Source: Pseudomonadota bacterium (GTDB lineage: Bacteria; Pseudomonadota; Alphaproteobacteria; Micavibrionales; UBA2020). From it: a DNA stretch of 40,506 nucleotides. Of the stretch, positions 1-7,262 are shown in pieces (positions within the stretch are counted from its first letter, which is position 1; the number at the start of each line of letters is the position of its first letter). The DNA lies in the NCBI GenBank assembly GCA_023444705.1, contig JAEXMB010000088.1:1-40506 (forward strand), read 5' to 3'. Both the position numbers and the translations under genes were made by a program. The notes beneath the pieces are model-generated. The model was given only the letters and a program-made list of their open reading frames with translations. It had not been told where the DNA came from and ran no database searches.

Positions 1-4
1 CGTT
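1..4 (+). promoter_or_regulatory. Possible -10 element (CGTT) of an EcfG-type promoter, cut by the window edge
   Basis: The window opens with CGTT about 40 bases before the first gene. The same -10 tetramer lies 53-58 bases before four other genes of this cluster, where it is paired with GGAAC. The matching -35 would lie upstream of the window, so this is only a suggestion. Confidence 0.3.
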
Positions 5-42
5 AGACCTCACGACAAGCAACCTCAAAGGAAATGAAGACA

Positions 43-294
43 ATGAATAAAAAAGCAACCACCATCATCGTCGCGCTGCTTCTCGCGATCCTGATCATCG
101 TTGGCATCAACGCGATGCAGCCCAAAGAAGAAACCCTGGGCGATAAAGTCGACGCCGCTGTCGAGCAGGTTCAGGAATCTGCCGATAAAGCAGCTGACAG
201 CATCGAAAACGCTGTTGACCAGGACCAGACCCAGGCTGAAGAAGCTGTCGAAGAAGTCAAAGACGAAATCGACGATGCAACCACCGGCAACTAA
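43..294 (+). CDS. Small membrane-anchored acidic helical protein
   Basis: 83 aa when read from the ATG at 43. An in-frame ATG at 34 exists, but the AAAGGAA ribosome site at 27-33 sits directly against it and is well spaced for 43. Residues about 5-25 form one hydrophobic segment (TTIIVALLLAILIIVGI), so the protein is probably anchored in the inner membrane. The rest is a highly charged Glu/Asp/Ala/Lys stretch with heptad-like spacing (VEQVQESADKAADSIENAV), probably an amphipathic helix or coiled coil on one side of the membrane. This resembles many stress-induced single-helix proteins (YtxH-like in style only). It is the first gene of a cluster of small envelope and stress proteins. No catalytic residues are visible and the function is unknown. 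Confidence 0.75.
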   Translation: MNKKATTIIVALLLAILIIVGINAMQPKEETLGDKVDAAVEQVQESADKAADSIENAVDQDQTQAEEAVEEVKDEIDDATTGN

Positions 295-360
295 TCGCCG
301 TTGGTACTAACAGAATAACCACTTCGATCACAAGATCGACCTGGTACATGAATTTCAGGC

Positions 361-432
361 CCTCGCGCGCTTTTCTTACTTGTTAAGACCAAATGCGCGG
401 GGGCATGAAATCCCGCTCAACAAGAAAGCGGG
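361..432 (+). other. Two hairpins in the leader of the CsbD-like gene
   Basis: The spacer 295-465 holds inverted repeats: CCCTCGCGC at 361-369 against GCGCGGGGG at 396-404 (one G-T pair), and CCCGCT at 413-418 against AGCGGG at 427-432. A small TCGATC/GATCGA hairpin lies at 324-339. None is followed by a T run, so they are not simple terminators. They could be mRNA structures or processing sites between the first and second genes. Confidence 0.4.
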
Positions 433-465
433 CCTCGTTAAAACCACAACAAACAGGAGGATACC

Positions 466-705
466 ATGAACAAGGACATTCTTTCAGGCAAATGGACCCA
501 GCTGCGCGGTGAAGTGCAAAAACGCTGGGGCAAATTGACCGACGATCAACTGGACGTCATCAACGGTGACCGTCTCAAGCTGGTCGGCAAGATCGAAGAA
601 GCTTACGGTATCGCACGCGACGAAGCTGAAAAGCAACTTTCGGATTTCGAAAGCACCTGCAGCTCGAGCTGTGCTACCGACAAGAAAAACCACGCGGCAC
701 GCTAA
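466..705 (+). CDS. CsbD family stress protein
   Basis: 79 aa, starting at the ATG preceded by a strong AGGAGG site. The N-terminal about 60 residues match the CsbD family: MNKDILSGKWTQLRGEVQKR is followed by WGKLTDDQLDVINGD and a KLVGKIEEAYG segment. CsbD-like proteins are small soluble helical proteins that are strongly induced in general stress in many bacteria (under SigB in Bacillus); their biochemical role is unknown. The C-terminal tail carries the unusual Cys/Ser string STCSSSC (residues about 63-69), which is not part of the usual family and could bind metal or form disulphides. A strong terminator follows. No perfect GGAAC-N17-CGTT promoter is visible directly upstream, so it may be read from the first gene or from another promoter. 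Confidence 0.9.
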   Translation: MNKDILSGKWTQLRGEVQKRWGKLTDDQLDVINGDRLKLVGKIEEAYGIARDEAEKQLSDFESTCSSSCATDKKNHAAR

Positions 706-730
706 GCGTACCGTCAGGTTTCTCTGACTG

Positions 731-769
731 AAAAAACAGGGTCGCCCTTACCGGCGGCCCTGTTTTTTT
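731..769 (+). terminator. Rho-independent terminator after the CsbD-like gene
   Basis: AACAGGGTCGCC (735-746) pairs with GGCGGCCCTGTT with one G-T wobble and is flanked by an A run and a T run (762-769). It ends the first transcript. Confidence 0.9.
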
Positions 770-1067
770 ATGCCCGGCGCGCACACCGCGATACATGTAA
801 ATATCATTAATTATCAATAACTTGGTTGTATTTTAACATTATGAATACCCGATTTTACATGATTGTTACACATCCCTATCCGCACCGTTACACCCCTGCG
901 ATCAAGGCGAAACAGGTCCGCCGTTAGACTGAAAGTATCAGTGACGCACATAGAGAAGAACGGCACGACCAAACGCCGCCCCTGTGTTTCGCTTCACGAC
1001 TTTCACCACCGTGCGTTTACAAGCCGCACACAGGATAACAAGACCGTTTCAACCGAGGAGAACCACC
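770..1067. other. Non-coding spacer with an AT-rich block
   Basis: About 300 bases lie between the CsbD terminator and the next gene. Positions 790-865 are markedly AT-rich (ATATCATTAATTATCAATAA and following), unlike the GC-rich surroundings, and are probably promoter or upstream-activating DNA. Open frames crossing it lack a ribosome site. I found no GGAAC-N17-CGTT match here. Confidence 0.5.
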
Positions 1068-1313
1068 ATGCTGCTGCAACCCACCATCGTTACCGCCGTT
1101 GCCCACCCCCTTGTCGCCAACGCTTTCATCAAGCACCGCTTCAACGCGCGCGGCGGCCGCCAGGAAGAAATCCTGGTTCTTGACGCACACCGCACCCCCG
1201 GCCAGTCGCCTGACAGCGTGCAGGCCGCATTGATCGCCGATATGGACCTGATCCTTGATCAGGTGCAACGCAAGGCCATCAAGGTCGACAGCATCGAGAT
1301 CCGCGCCCACTAA
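1068..1313 (+). CDS. Small conserved-looking protein of unknown function
   Basis: 81 aa from the ATG at 1068, which has a GAGGAG ribosome site at 1055-1060. Longer in-frame readings upstream lack such a site. There is no signal peptide or membrane segment. The sequence is mixed: a hydrophobic start (LLQPTIVTAVAHPLVANAF), a basic centre (FIKHRFNARGGRQEEILVLD) and a helical C-terminal half (SVQAALIADMDLILDQVQRK). I do not recognise the family. It lies between stress-type genes and is followed 19 bases later by an EcfG-like promoter for the next gene, so it probably forms its own short transcript. Confidence 0.65.
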   Translation: MLLQPTIVTAVAHPLVANAFIKHRFNARGGRQEEILVLDAHRTPGQSPDSVQAALIADMDLILDQVQRKAIKVDSIEIRAH

Positions 1314-1331
1314 ATGTTTCCTCCGGCGCCG

Positions 1332-1357
1332 GGAACACCATGCGTGTCTCCGGCGTT
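1332..1357 (+). promoter_or_regulatory. EcfG-type general stress promoter for the PRC-barrel gene
   Basis: GGAAC at 1332-1336, 17 bases, then CGTT at 1354-1357. This matches the known alphaproteobacterial EcfG consensus (GGAAC-N16/17-CGTT). The -10 lies 58 bases before the ATG at 1412. Confidence 0.8.
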
Positions 1358-1411
1358 GGCCCTCATGACGCTGCTTTCTACCAGTCAAAAATACCAAACA
1401 GGAGAAGTAAG

Positions 1412-2221
1412 ATGAAAAAAGCAACTCTCGCAAATGCAACCCTTGCCTCGGTGCTGACGATGGTTCTCGCCATTGGCGTGGCCCATGCAGATACCACCAA
1501 AGGCATGCAAAACCCCGAGCGCGCAGGCGTAGCCACCGGTGTTGTCGCCGATGACAGCGAAGCCATGCGCGATACCAAGCAAGCCCTGAAAAACGCCGAC
1601 CAGTCGATGCGTCAGGGTGCCGATGAAATCCGTGCGTTCCTGTCGGGCAACAACCCCAAGGATCCGCTGAAGCCCGTCGTGATCAAACGCGACCAGACGG
1701 CTGAAGCTATGCTCAAAACCGATGTGCTTGATGCCAACGGCAAAAAAGTCGCCACCGTTGACGACATCCTGCTGGATAGCAACGGCCACCCCACCAAAGT
1801 CATCGTTGCCAAGGGCGGCGTGATGGGTGTCGGCGCCAAAAAAGCAGCCTTTGACTACACGGCTGTCACCCCCTCGACCCATGACGGCAAGCGCGTCGTA
1901 ACGGGCCTGAGCGAAGCCAGCATCGAGCAAGCGCCTGAGGCGACCGCACCTGCTGCAAACACCGCCAGCGTGCGTGAGATCCTTGACGGTTCGATCGTCG
2001 ACAGCAAAGGCGATAAAGTCGCCGCCATCGAAAACGTTGCCTTCAACGGTAACGACACCCAGCTGATCGTGAAGTTCAACGACACCTTTGGCATGGGCGG
2101 CGACCTCGCCGCGATGGATGTTGGCTCGCTTGAGCGCGTCGACAACAAAGGCGAAGTGAACTACCGCCTGAGCGAAGCGCAGAGCGCCAAGTTCAAGAAC
2201 TATAAGGCAGCAGTGGAATAA
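1412..2221 (+). CDS. Secreted protein with two PRC-barrel domains
   Basis: 269 aa from the ATG at 1412, with GGAG at 1401-1404. Residues 1-26 form a signal peptide with a likely cut after AHA. Residues about 97-150 (DVLDANGKKVATVDDILLD, then a TKVIVAKGGVMGVG strand) and about 186-245 (GSIVDSKGDKVAAIENVAFN) are two PRC-barrel-like beta domains, a fold that in other proteins binds RNA, protein or the photosynthetic reaction centre. The linker (170-185) is Ala/Pro-rich. Secreted PRC-barrel proteins are common in alphaproteobacteria and are often stress-induced; their role is not known and is perhaps structural in the periplasm. It has its own EcfG-type promoter and is followed by a strong terminator, so it is monocistronic. 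Confidence 0.85.
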   Translation: MKKATLANATLASVLTMVLAIGVAHADTTKGMQNPERAGVATGVVADDSEAMRDTKQALKNADQSMRQGADEIRAFLSGNNPKDPLKPVVIKRDQTAEAMLKTDVLDANGKKVATVDDILLDSNGHPTKVIVAKGGVMGVGAKKAAFDYTAVTPSTHDGKRVVTGLSEASIEQAPEATAPAANTASVREILDGSIVDSKGDKVAAIENVAFNGNDTQLIVKFNDTFGMGGDLAAMDVGSLERVDNKGEVNYRLSEAQSAKFKNYKAAVE

Positions 2222-2247
2222 CCCCCACACGTTGCCTGATGCAGCGG

Positions 2248-2292
2248 CATCCCCCTTTGGCCTTTACGGGCCGGAGGGGGATGTTGCTTTTT
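2248..2292 (+). terminator. Terminator after the PRC-barrel gene
   Basis: CATCCCCC (2248-2255) pairs with GGGGGATG (2276-2283), with an inner GGCC/GGCC stem, followed by TTGCTTTTT. It lies just before the next EcfG-type promoter. Confidence 0.8.
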
Positions 2293-2297
2293 GCAAG

Positions 2298-2323
2298 GGA
2301 ACACAATCACGTGTTATGGCGTT
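2298..2323 (+). promoter_or_regulatory. EcfG-type general stress promoter for the first EF-hand gene
   Basis: GGAAC at 2298-2302, 17 bases, CGTT at 2320-2323, 53 bases before the ATG at 2373. The spacing is identical to the neighbouring sites. Confidence 0.8.
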
Positions 2324-2372
2324 GGAAAAGCGTAGTTCTGCATCACTCACCACGTCACCAAGGAGCCTACCC

Positions 2373-2942
2373 ATGAAACCCATCAATACCCTTATGTTTG
2401 CGACCGCGGCCATTGCGCTGGGCCTGAGCGCCCTGCCCGCACAGGCGCAGGTCCAGACGACGCAACAGGTCGTCAATATCGAAACCCGCGAGGACGTCGT
2501 CGTCCCCCCCGGCGTCACCGCTTTCCGCATCGAGGACTTTGACCTCAACGGCGATGGCGCGCTTGTCAGCCAGGAGGTCGGAGACCGCCTATTCAAGATG
2601 TATGACGTCGACGGCAATGGCGTTGTCGACAACATTGAATACGCGCGCAAGGCCTTGGCCACCCTGCAGCCGGTCGAGCGCACCACCACCATCAGCTATG
2701 ACGTCAGCGGCAACGGCGTGGTCGACAAGCAGGAAACCAGCCACGAGCGTTTCCTGCGTGAAACCCAGCTGTCGCGTTTTGACAAGAACAACAAGGGTCT
2801 GTCCGCGCAAGAGCTGCTGGACCGCAACTTCCGCCAGGCCGATATCAACGACGACAAGTTCATCAGCCTCAAGGAATGGCGCGGCGCCTATAACGCGGCG
2901 ATTGACCGTTCCAACAAGATCCAGGGCAACCTGAACCGCTAA
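2373..2942 (+). CDS. Secreted EF-hand calcium-binding protein (first paralog)
   Basis: 189 aa from the ATG at 2373, with AAGGAG at 2360-2365. Residues 1-25 are a signal peptide cut near AQA. Canonical EF-hand loops are seen at 57-68 (DLNGDGALVSQE), 78-89 (DVDGNGVVDNIE), 110-121 (DVSGNGVVDKQE) and 157-168 (DINDDKFISLKE), with a degenerate one near 137-148 (DKNNKGLSAQEL). It is therefore probably a periplasmic Ca2+-binding protein. It shares the EF-hand block and the C-terminal IDRSNKIQGNLN with the next gene, showing a tandem duplication. Calcium buffering or envelope stabilisation under stress is an inference from the promoter and the domains. Confidence 0.9.
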   Translation: MKPINTLMFATAAIALGLSALPAQAQVQTTQQVVNIETREDVVVPPGVTAFRIEDFDLNGDGALVSQEVGDRLFKMYDVDGNGVVDNIEYARKALATLQPVERTTTISYDVSGNGVVDKQETSHERFLRETQLSRFDKNNKGLSAQELLDRNFRQADINDDKFISLKEWRGAYNAAIDRSNKIQGNLNR

Positions 2943-2944
2943 AA

Positions 2945-2970
2945 GGAACCACGGCGCGCCCTGCGGCGTT
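2945..2970 (+). promoter_or_regulatory. EcfG-type general stress promoter for the second EF-hand gene
   Basis: GGAAC at 2945-2949, 17 bases, CGTT at 2967-2970, 53 bases before the ATG at 3020. The -35 begins three bases after the stop codon of the first EF-hand gene, so the second copy has its own promoter even though no terminator separates the two. Confidence 0.8.
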
Positions 2971-3019
2971 TGCCTGTAAAGGGACTGCATCCCCTGTTCA
3001 TTCACCAAGGAGAATACCC

Positions 3020-3766
3020 ATGAAAGCCGATAAAACCCTGATGATTGCCACCGCCGCAATCGCCCTGATGGTCGCAAGTGCCCCCGTCATGGCCGAAACG
3101 ACCACGACCACCACCAAAACCACCGAAACCGTGGTCGACCCGCTGACAGCCACGACCAACACCACCATCAGCGCACAGACCACCACCGATGGCGTGGTCA
3201 AGGAAACCACGACCAAGGTGAAGGATGCCACCACCGGCGCCACCGTTGGCACCAGCGTGACCACTGAAACCGCCCCCGTTACCACGCGCAGCGAAATGCA
3301 GGTACAGACGCAGGAAACCACCATCGCCGCCGACGGCACGCGCCTGTTTAACATTTCCGAATTCGACATCAACAAGGATGGCGTTCTGTCGACGCCCGAA
3401 GTCGGTGAAAAACTGTTTGGCATGTATGACACTGACGGCAACGGCATGATCGACAACAACGAATACGAGAAAAACATCGTTGTGACCGTCACGCCGGTCG
3501 AAAAGACCACGACCATCACCTATGACTTCAACGGTGACGGCATCGCCGAGCAGCAGGAAAAAGTGTATGAGAACTTCATGCGCTATACCCAGCTGGCCCG
3601 CTTTGACAACGACAAGGATGGCCTGTCCGCACGTGAATTCGTCGGCCGTGGCTATCTGGAGGCCGATATCGACGGCGACAAGCTGATCAGCAAAAAGGAA
3701 TGGCAGGGCTCCTATAACGCCGAAATCGACCGTTCCAACAAAATTCAGGGCAACCTGAACAAATAA
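3020..3766 (+). CDS. Secreted EF-hand protein with Thr-rich N-terminal extension (second paralog)
   Basis: 248 aa, with AAGGAG just upstream. Signal peptide 1-25 (cut after VMA). Residues about 26-104 are a low-complexity Thr-rich segment (TTTTTTKTTETVV, KETTTKVKDATTGATVG) absent from the first paralog. EF-hand loops are at 116-127 (DINKDGVLSTPE), 137-148 (DTDGNGMIDNNE), 169-180 (DFNGDGIAEQQE), 196-207 (DNDKDGLSAREF) and 216-227 (DIDGDKLISKKE); all five keep acidic ligands, so this copy looks better suited to Ca2+ binding than its neighbour. The Thr-rich stretch may be a flexible stalk. Residues 234-247 are almost identical to the end of the first paralog. It is probably periplasmic or surface-exposed and stress-induced. 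Confidence 0.9.
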   Translation: MKADKTLMIATAAIALMVASAPVMAETTTTTTKTTETVVDPLTATTNTTISAQTTTDGVVKETTTKVKDATTGATVGTSVTTETAPVTTRSEMQVQTQETTIAADGTRLFNISEFDINKDGVLSTPEVGEKLFGMYDTDGNGMIDNNEYEKNIVVTVTPVEKTTTITYDFNGDGIAEQQEKVYENFMRYTQLARFDNDKDGLSAREFVGRGYLEADIDGDKLISKKEWQGSYNAEIDRSNKIQGNLNK

Positions 3767-3790
3767 TAAAAACACCACCTGCTTCCCCCT

Positions 3791-3830
3791 GCACCGCCAG
3801 CGTCCCCCCCGGAGCTGGCGGTGCTTTTTT
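3791..3830 (+). terminator. Terminator after the second EF-hand gene
   Basis: A perfect 11-bp stem GCACCGCCAGC (3791-3801) / GCTGGCGGTGC (3814-3824) runs into TTTTTT. Confidence 0.95.
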
Positions 3831-3874
3831 GCCGCTTGCCCAGTAATTACAGGTGCTTGCATGCAAAAAAGCGG

Positions 3875-3900
3875 GGAACGCGCACCCCCTGCGGCGCGTT
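3875..3900 (+). promoter_or_regulatory. EcfG-type general stress promoter for the lipoprotein genes
   Basis: GGAAC at 3875-3879, 17 bases, CGTT at 3897-3900, 58 bases before the ATG at 3955. It probably drives both glycine-zipper genes and the third lipoprotein as one transcript. Confidence 0.8.
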
Positions 3901-3954
3901 GGTCAAATGAACGCTGCTTTTTATATTTTTCCCCATCTTGAGGAGGATACGACA

Positions 3955-4194
3955 ATGACCAAGACCCCGATCAAAACCCTTTCGTGCGCCGCCGCTATTA
4001 CCCTGATGGTATCGCTTGGCGCGTGCAGCAACATGAACTCGACGCAACAGCGCACCCTCTCGGGTGCCGGTATCGGTGCCGCCAGTGGTGCCGCCATCGG
4101 CGCGATGACGGGCGGTTCGGTCGCAGGTGGCGCTGCCATCGGTGCGGCGGGCGGTGCGGCTGCCGGTTACATCTACGACAAGAACAAACGCTAA
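3955..4194 (+). CDS. Glycine-zipper lipoprotein (first copy)
   Basis: 79 aa from the ATG at 3955, with AGGAGG at 3941-3946. Residues 1-23 form a lipoprotein signal ending in the lipobox LGAC, so Cys24 should be lipidated. Residues about 35-72 are a glycine-zipper segment (GAGIGAASGAAIGAMTGG, then GGAAIGAAGGAAAGYIYD), like the membrane-inserting hairpin of SlyB/17-kDa-antigen-type lipoproteins, which packs tightly or oligomerises in the outer membrane. It is very similar to the next gene. An outer-membrane stress role is inferred from the family and the promoter. Confidence 0.9.
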   Translation: MTKTPIKTLSCAAAITLMVSLGACSNMNSTQQRTLSGAGIGAASGAAIGAMTGGSVAGGAAIGAAGGAAAGYIYDKNKR

Positions 4195-4222
4195 TCACCC
4201 CTGTTAGACGGAGGAGAATCCC

Positions 4223-4465
4223 ATGAAAGTCTCCAAGCTTGAAATGATCCCGCGTGCCGGACTGCTGGCGTTGCTGCTCACCGTTGGCGCTTGCAGCAAC
4301 ATGAACGCAACGCAACAGCGCACCCTGTCGGGTGCCGGTATCGGTGCCGCTGGCGGTGCTGCGATCGGTGCCATTGCTGGCGGGTCTGTCGCTGGTGCTG
4401 CCGCACTTGGTGCGGCGGGCGGTGCGGCTGCCGGTTATATCTACGACCAAAGCCAGAAGAACTAA
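4223..4465 (+). CDS. Glycine-zipper lipoprotein (second copy)
   Basis: 80 aa with a GGAGGAG site just upstream, 28 bases after the first copy. The lipobox VGAC places the lipidated residue at Cys24, the same position as in the first copy. From there on the two mature proteins are almost identical (CSNMN-TQQRTLSGAGIGAA, then a Gly-zipper ending GGAAAGYIYD), while the signal peptides differ completely. This suggests a recent tandem duplication, or gene conversion limited to the mature region. Probably co-transcribed with its neighbour; the two could form mixed oligomers. Confidence 0.9.
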   Translation: MKVSKLEMIPRAGLLALLLTVGACSNMNATQQRTLSGAGIGAAGGAAIGAIAGGSVAGAAALGAAGGAAAGYIYDQSQKN

Positions 4466-4505
4466 CACCACGCTGTCTTTGCGGTAACGGAAAAAGGGCC
4501 CTGAC

Positions 4506-4736
4506 ATGAAAGTCATCACTGCAAACATCGTCATGTCCACGGCCTTGCTGGCACTCGTTGCCTGCAGCGCCACCACGCCGCAAAAACACAAGCGCCATAC
4601 CGGTACACGTCCGGCGGCGCAAGCCACCGCACCCGCGCAAGACGAGCCCGCCACCAGCGGATGCATGTCCTGCGGTGTTGTTACCGGTGTCGTTGCCCCC
4701 GCGCCCACCGCAGGAGCCGACGCCGACAAAGAATAA
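4506..4736 (+). CDS. Small lipoprotein with a CxxCG motif
   Basis: 76 aa, 40 bases after the second glycine-zipper gene. The lipobox LVAC gives Cys20 as the lipidated residue. The mature part is basic then Ala/Pro-rich (KHKRHTGTRPAAQATAPAQD), then GCMSCGVVTGVV at about residues 52-63 and an Ala/Pro tail. The CxxCGxV string resembles the short motif found before the glycine zipper in some SlyB-like outer-membrane lipoproteins, but here no zipper follows, as if the zipper had been lost or is supplied by the neighbours. Function unknown. The upstream ribosome site is weak (AAAAAGGGCCCTGAC). Confidence 0.75.
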   Translation: MKVITANIVMSTALLALVACSATTPQKHKRHTGTRPAAQATAPAQDEPATSGCMSCGVVTGVVAPAPTAGADADKE

Positions 4737-4774
4737 GCATGTCTTTGGCCTTTTGGTCAGGGCACATGCCAATG

Positions 4775-4820
4775 AGTCGCAAGCAGCGGTTCACCCCGTT
4801 GCTTGCGACTTTCTTTTTTT
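4775..4820 (+). terminator. Terminator after the lipoprotein operon
   Basis: A perfect 11-bp stem AGTCGCAAGCA (4775-4785) / TGCTTGCGACT (4800-4810), extended inward to about 15 bp, is followed by TTCTTTTTTT. Confidence 0.95.
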
Positions 4821-4839
4821 ACGATGAAGGAGACCGGTC

Positions 4840-5145
4840 ATGACACAAACACCGCATACGCCGCCTGCACAACCCGAAAAGCCAGACGCGCGCCCTGATG
4901 CAAAACCGGACACCGAAACACCAGGCGCACCGCCGCCGGGCAAACCCGCGCCGGATATCGACCACCCCGAGATCGAGCGCCCCGGCATTGACGCGCCCGA
5001 AATAGACACGCCCCCGCCCAATACGCCCGACACCGAACCCGCCAGCGTCCCAGACGAGGCACCGCCGCGTCAGACGCCGGAGATCGTAGAACCGGGCCCC
5101 GCCGTGCCGGAGATCGACATCCCGGACCCGCGCAAGCAAGGCTGA
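4840..5145 (+). CDS. Pro-rich acidic low-complexity protein
   Basis: 101 aa with a GAAGGAGA site upstream. It has no signal peptide, membrane segment or Cys. About a third of the residues are Pro. The central part repeats a short unit of Pro, acidic residue and Ile (DIDHPEIERPGIDAPEIDTP, later PEIVEPGPAVPEIDIPDP), while the first 40 residues alternate Pro with Asp/Lys/Ala. The chain must be extended and disordered. Codon use fits the neighbours and the ribosome site is good, which argues for a real gene despite low complexity. It lies between two strong terminators, so it is transcribed on its own or by read-through. Function unknown; a spacer or binding-partner role is possible. Confidence 0.65.
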   Translation: MTQTPHTPPAQPEKPDARPDAKPDTETPGAPPPGKPAPDIDHPEIERPGIDAPEIDTPPPNTPDTEPASVPDEAPPRQTPEIVEPGPAVPEIDIPDPRKQG

Positions 5146-5150
5146 CAATA

Positions 5151-5183
5151 AAAAACGCCGCCCCGTAACGGGCGGCGTTTTTG
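5151..5183. terminator. Bidirectional terminator between the Pro-rich gene and typA
   Basis: AAAAACGCCGCCC (5151-5163) pairs with GGGCGGCGTTTTT (5170-5182). The A run on one side and T run on the other let it end both converging transcripts. Confidence 0.9.
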
Positions 5184-5201
5184 TTTCTTTGCGGATCGCT
5201 T

Positions 5202-7043
<1,842 letters not shown>

Positions 7044-7053
7044 CTCTAATAAA

Positions 7054-7059
7054 ATTATA
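7054..7059 (-). promoter_or_regulatory. Possible -10 box for typA
   Basis: On the - strand this reads TATAAT, ten bases before the typA ATG. No good -35 is seen 16-18 bases upstream. If used, the transcript would have almost no leader. Confidence 0.4.
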
Positions 7060-7121
7060 AGTCACGGGGCAGCTGGCAGCCGTTGCTGCGCCGCACTTCT
7101 TAGCGGCAAAACCCATTGTAT

Positions 7122-7144
7122 TTCAATAGTTTTTATCTATTGAA
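7122..7144. promoter_or_regulatory. Operator-like inverted repeat between typA and the HExxH gene
   Basis: A perfect inverted repeat, TTCAATAG (7122-7129), seven bases, CTATTGAA (7137-7144), in the 219-bp divergent intergenic region. It is AT-rich and has no T run, so it fits a protein-binding site better than a terminator. Confidence 0.5.
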
Positions 7145-7262
7145 CGCCTGTTTCACCCTGTGAAGATGGCCGGATCATACACGAAAATTTAATTATGTAT
7201 AGTCTAAAATCCTCACAAAGGCCGCAATTGCGCGGTTTTCGCCCATTTATCAGGTAAACGGC

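Noticed and set aside
436..439. CGTT before the CsbD-like gene as an EcfG -10
   Set aside because: No GGAAC or near match lies 16-17 bases upstream, unlike the four good sites.
922..925. CGTT (CGTTAGACTG, like position 1-10) before the small unknown gene
   Set aside because: The bases at the -35 position do not resemble GGAAC.
863..1183. Open frame across the AT-rich spacer (106 codons)
   Set aside because: No ribosome site, Arg/His/Pro-rich shadow composition, and it overlaps the better-supported gene at 1068.
3100..3330. Thr-rich coding repeat as a possible frame error or DNA repeat element
   Set aside because: The frame stays open into intact EF-hands with a good start; codons vary, so it is a protein-level low-complexity region.
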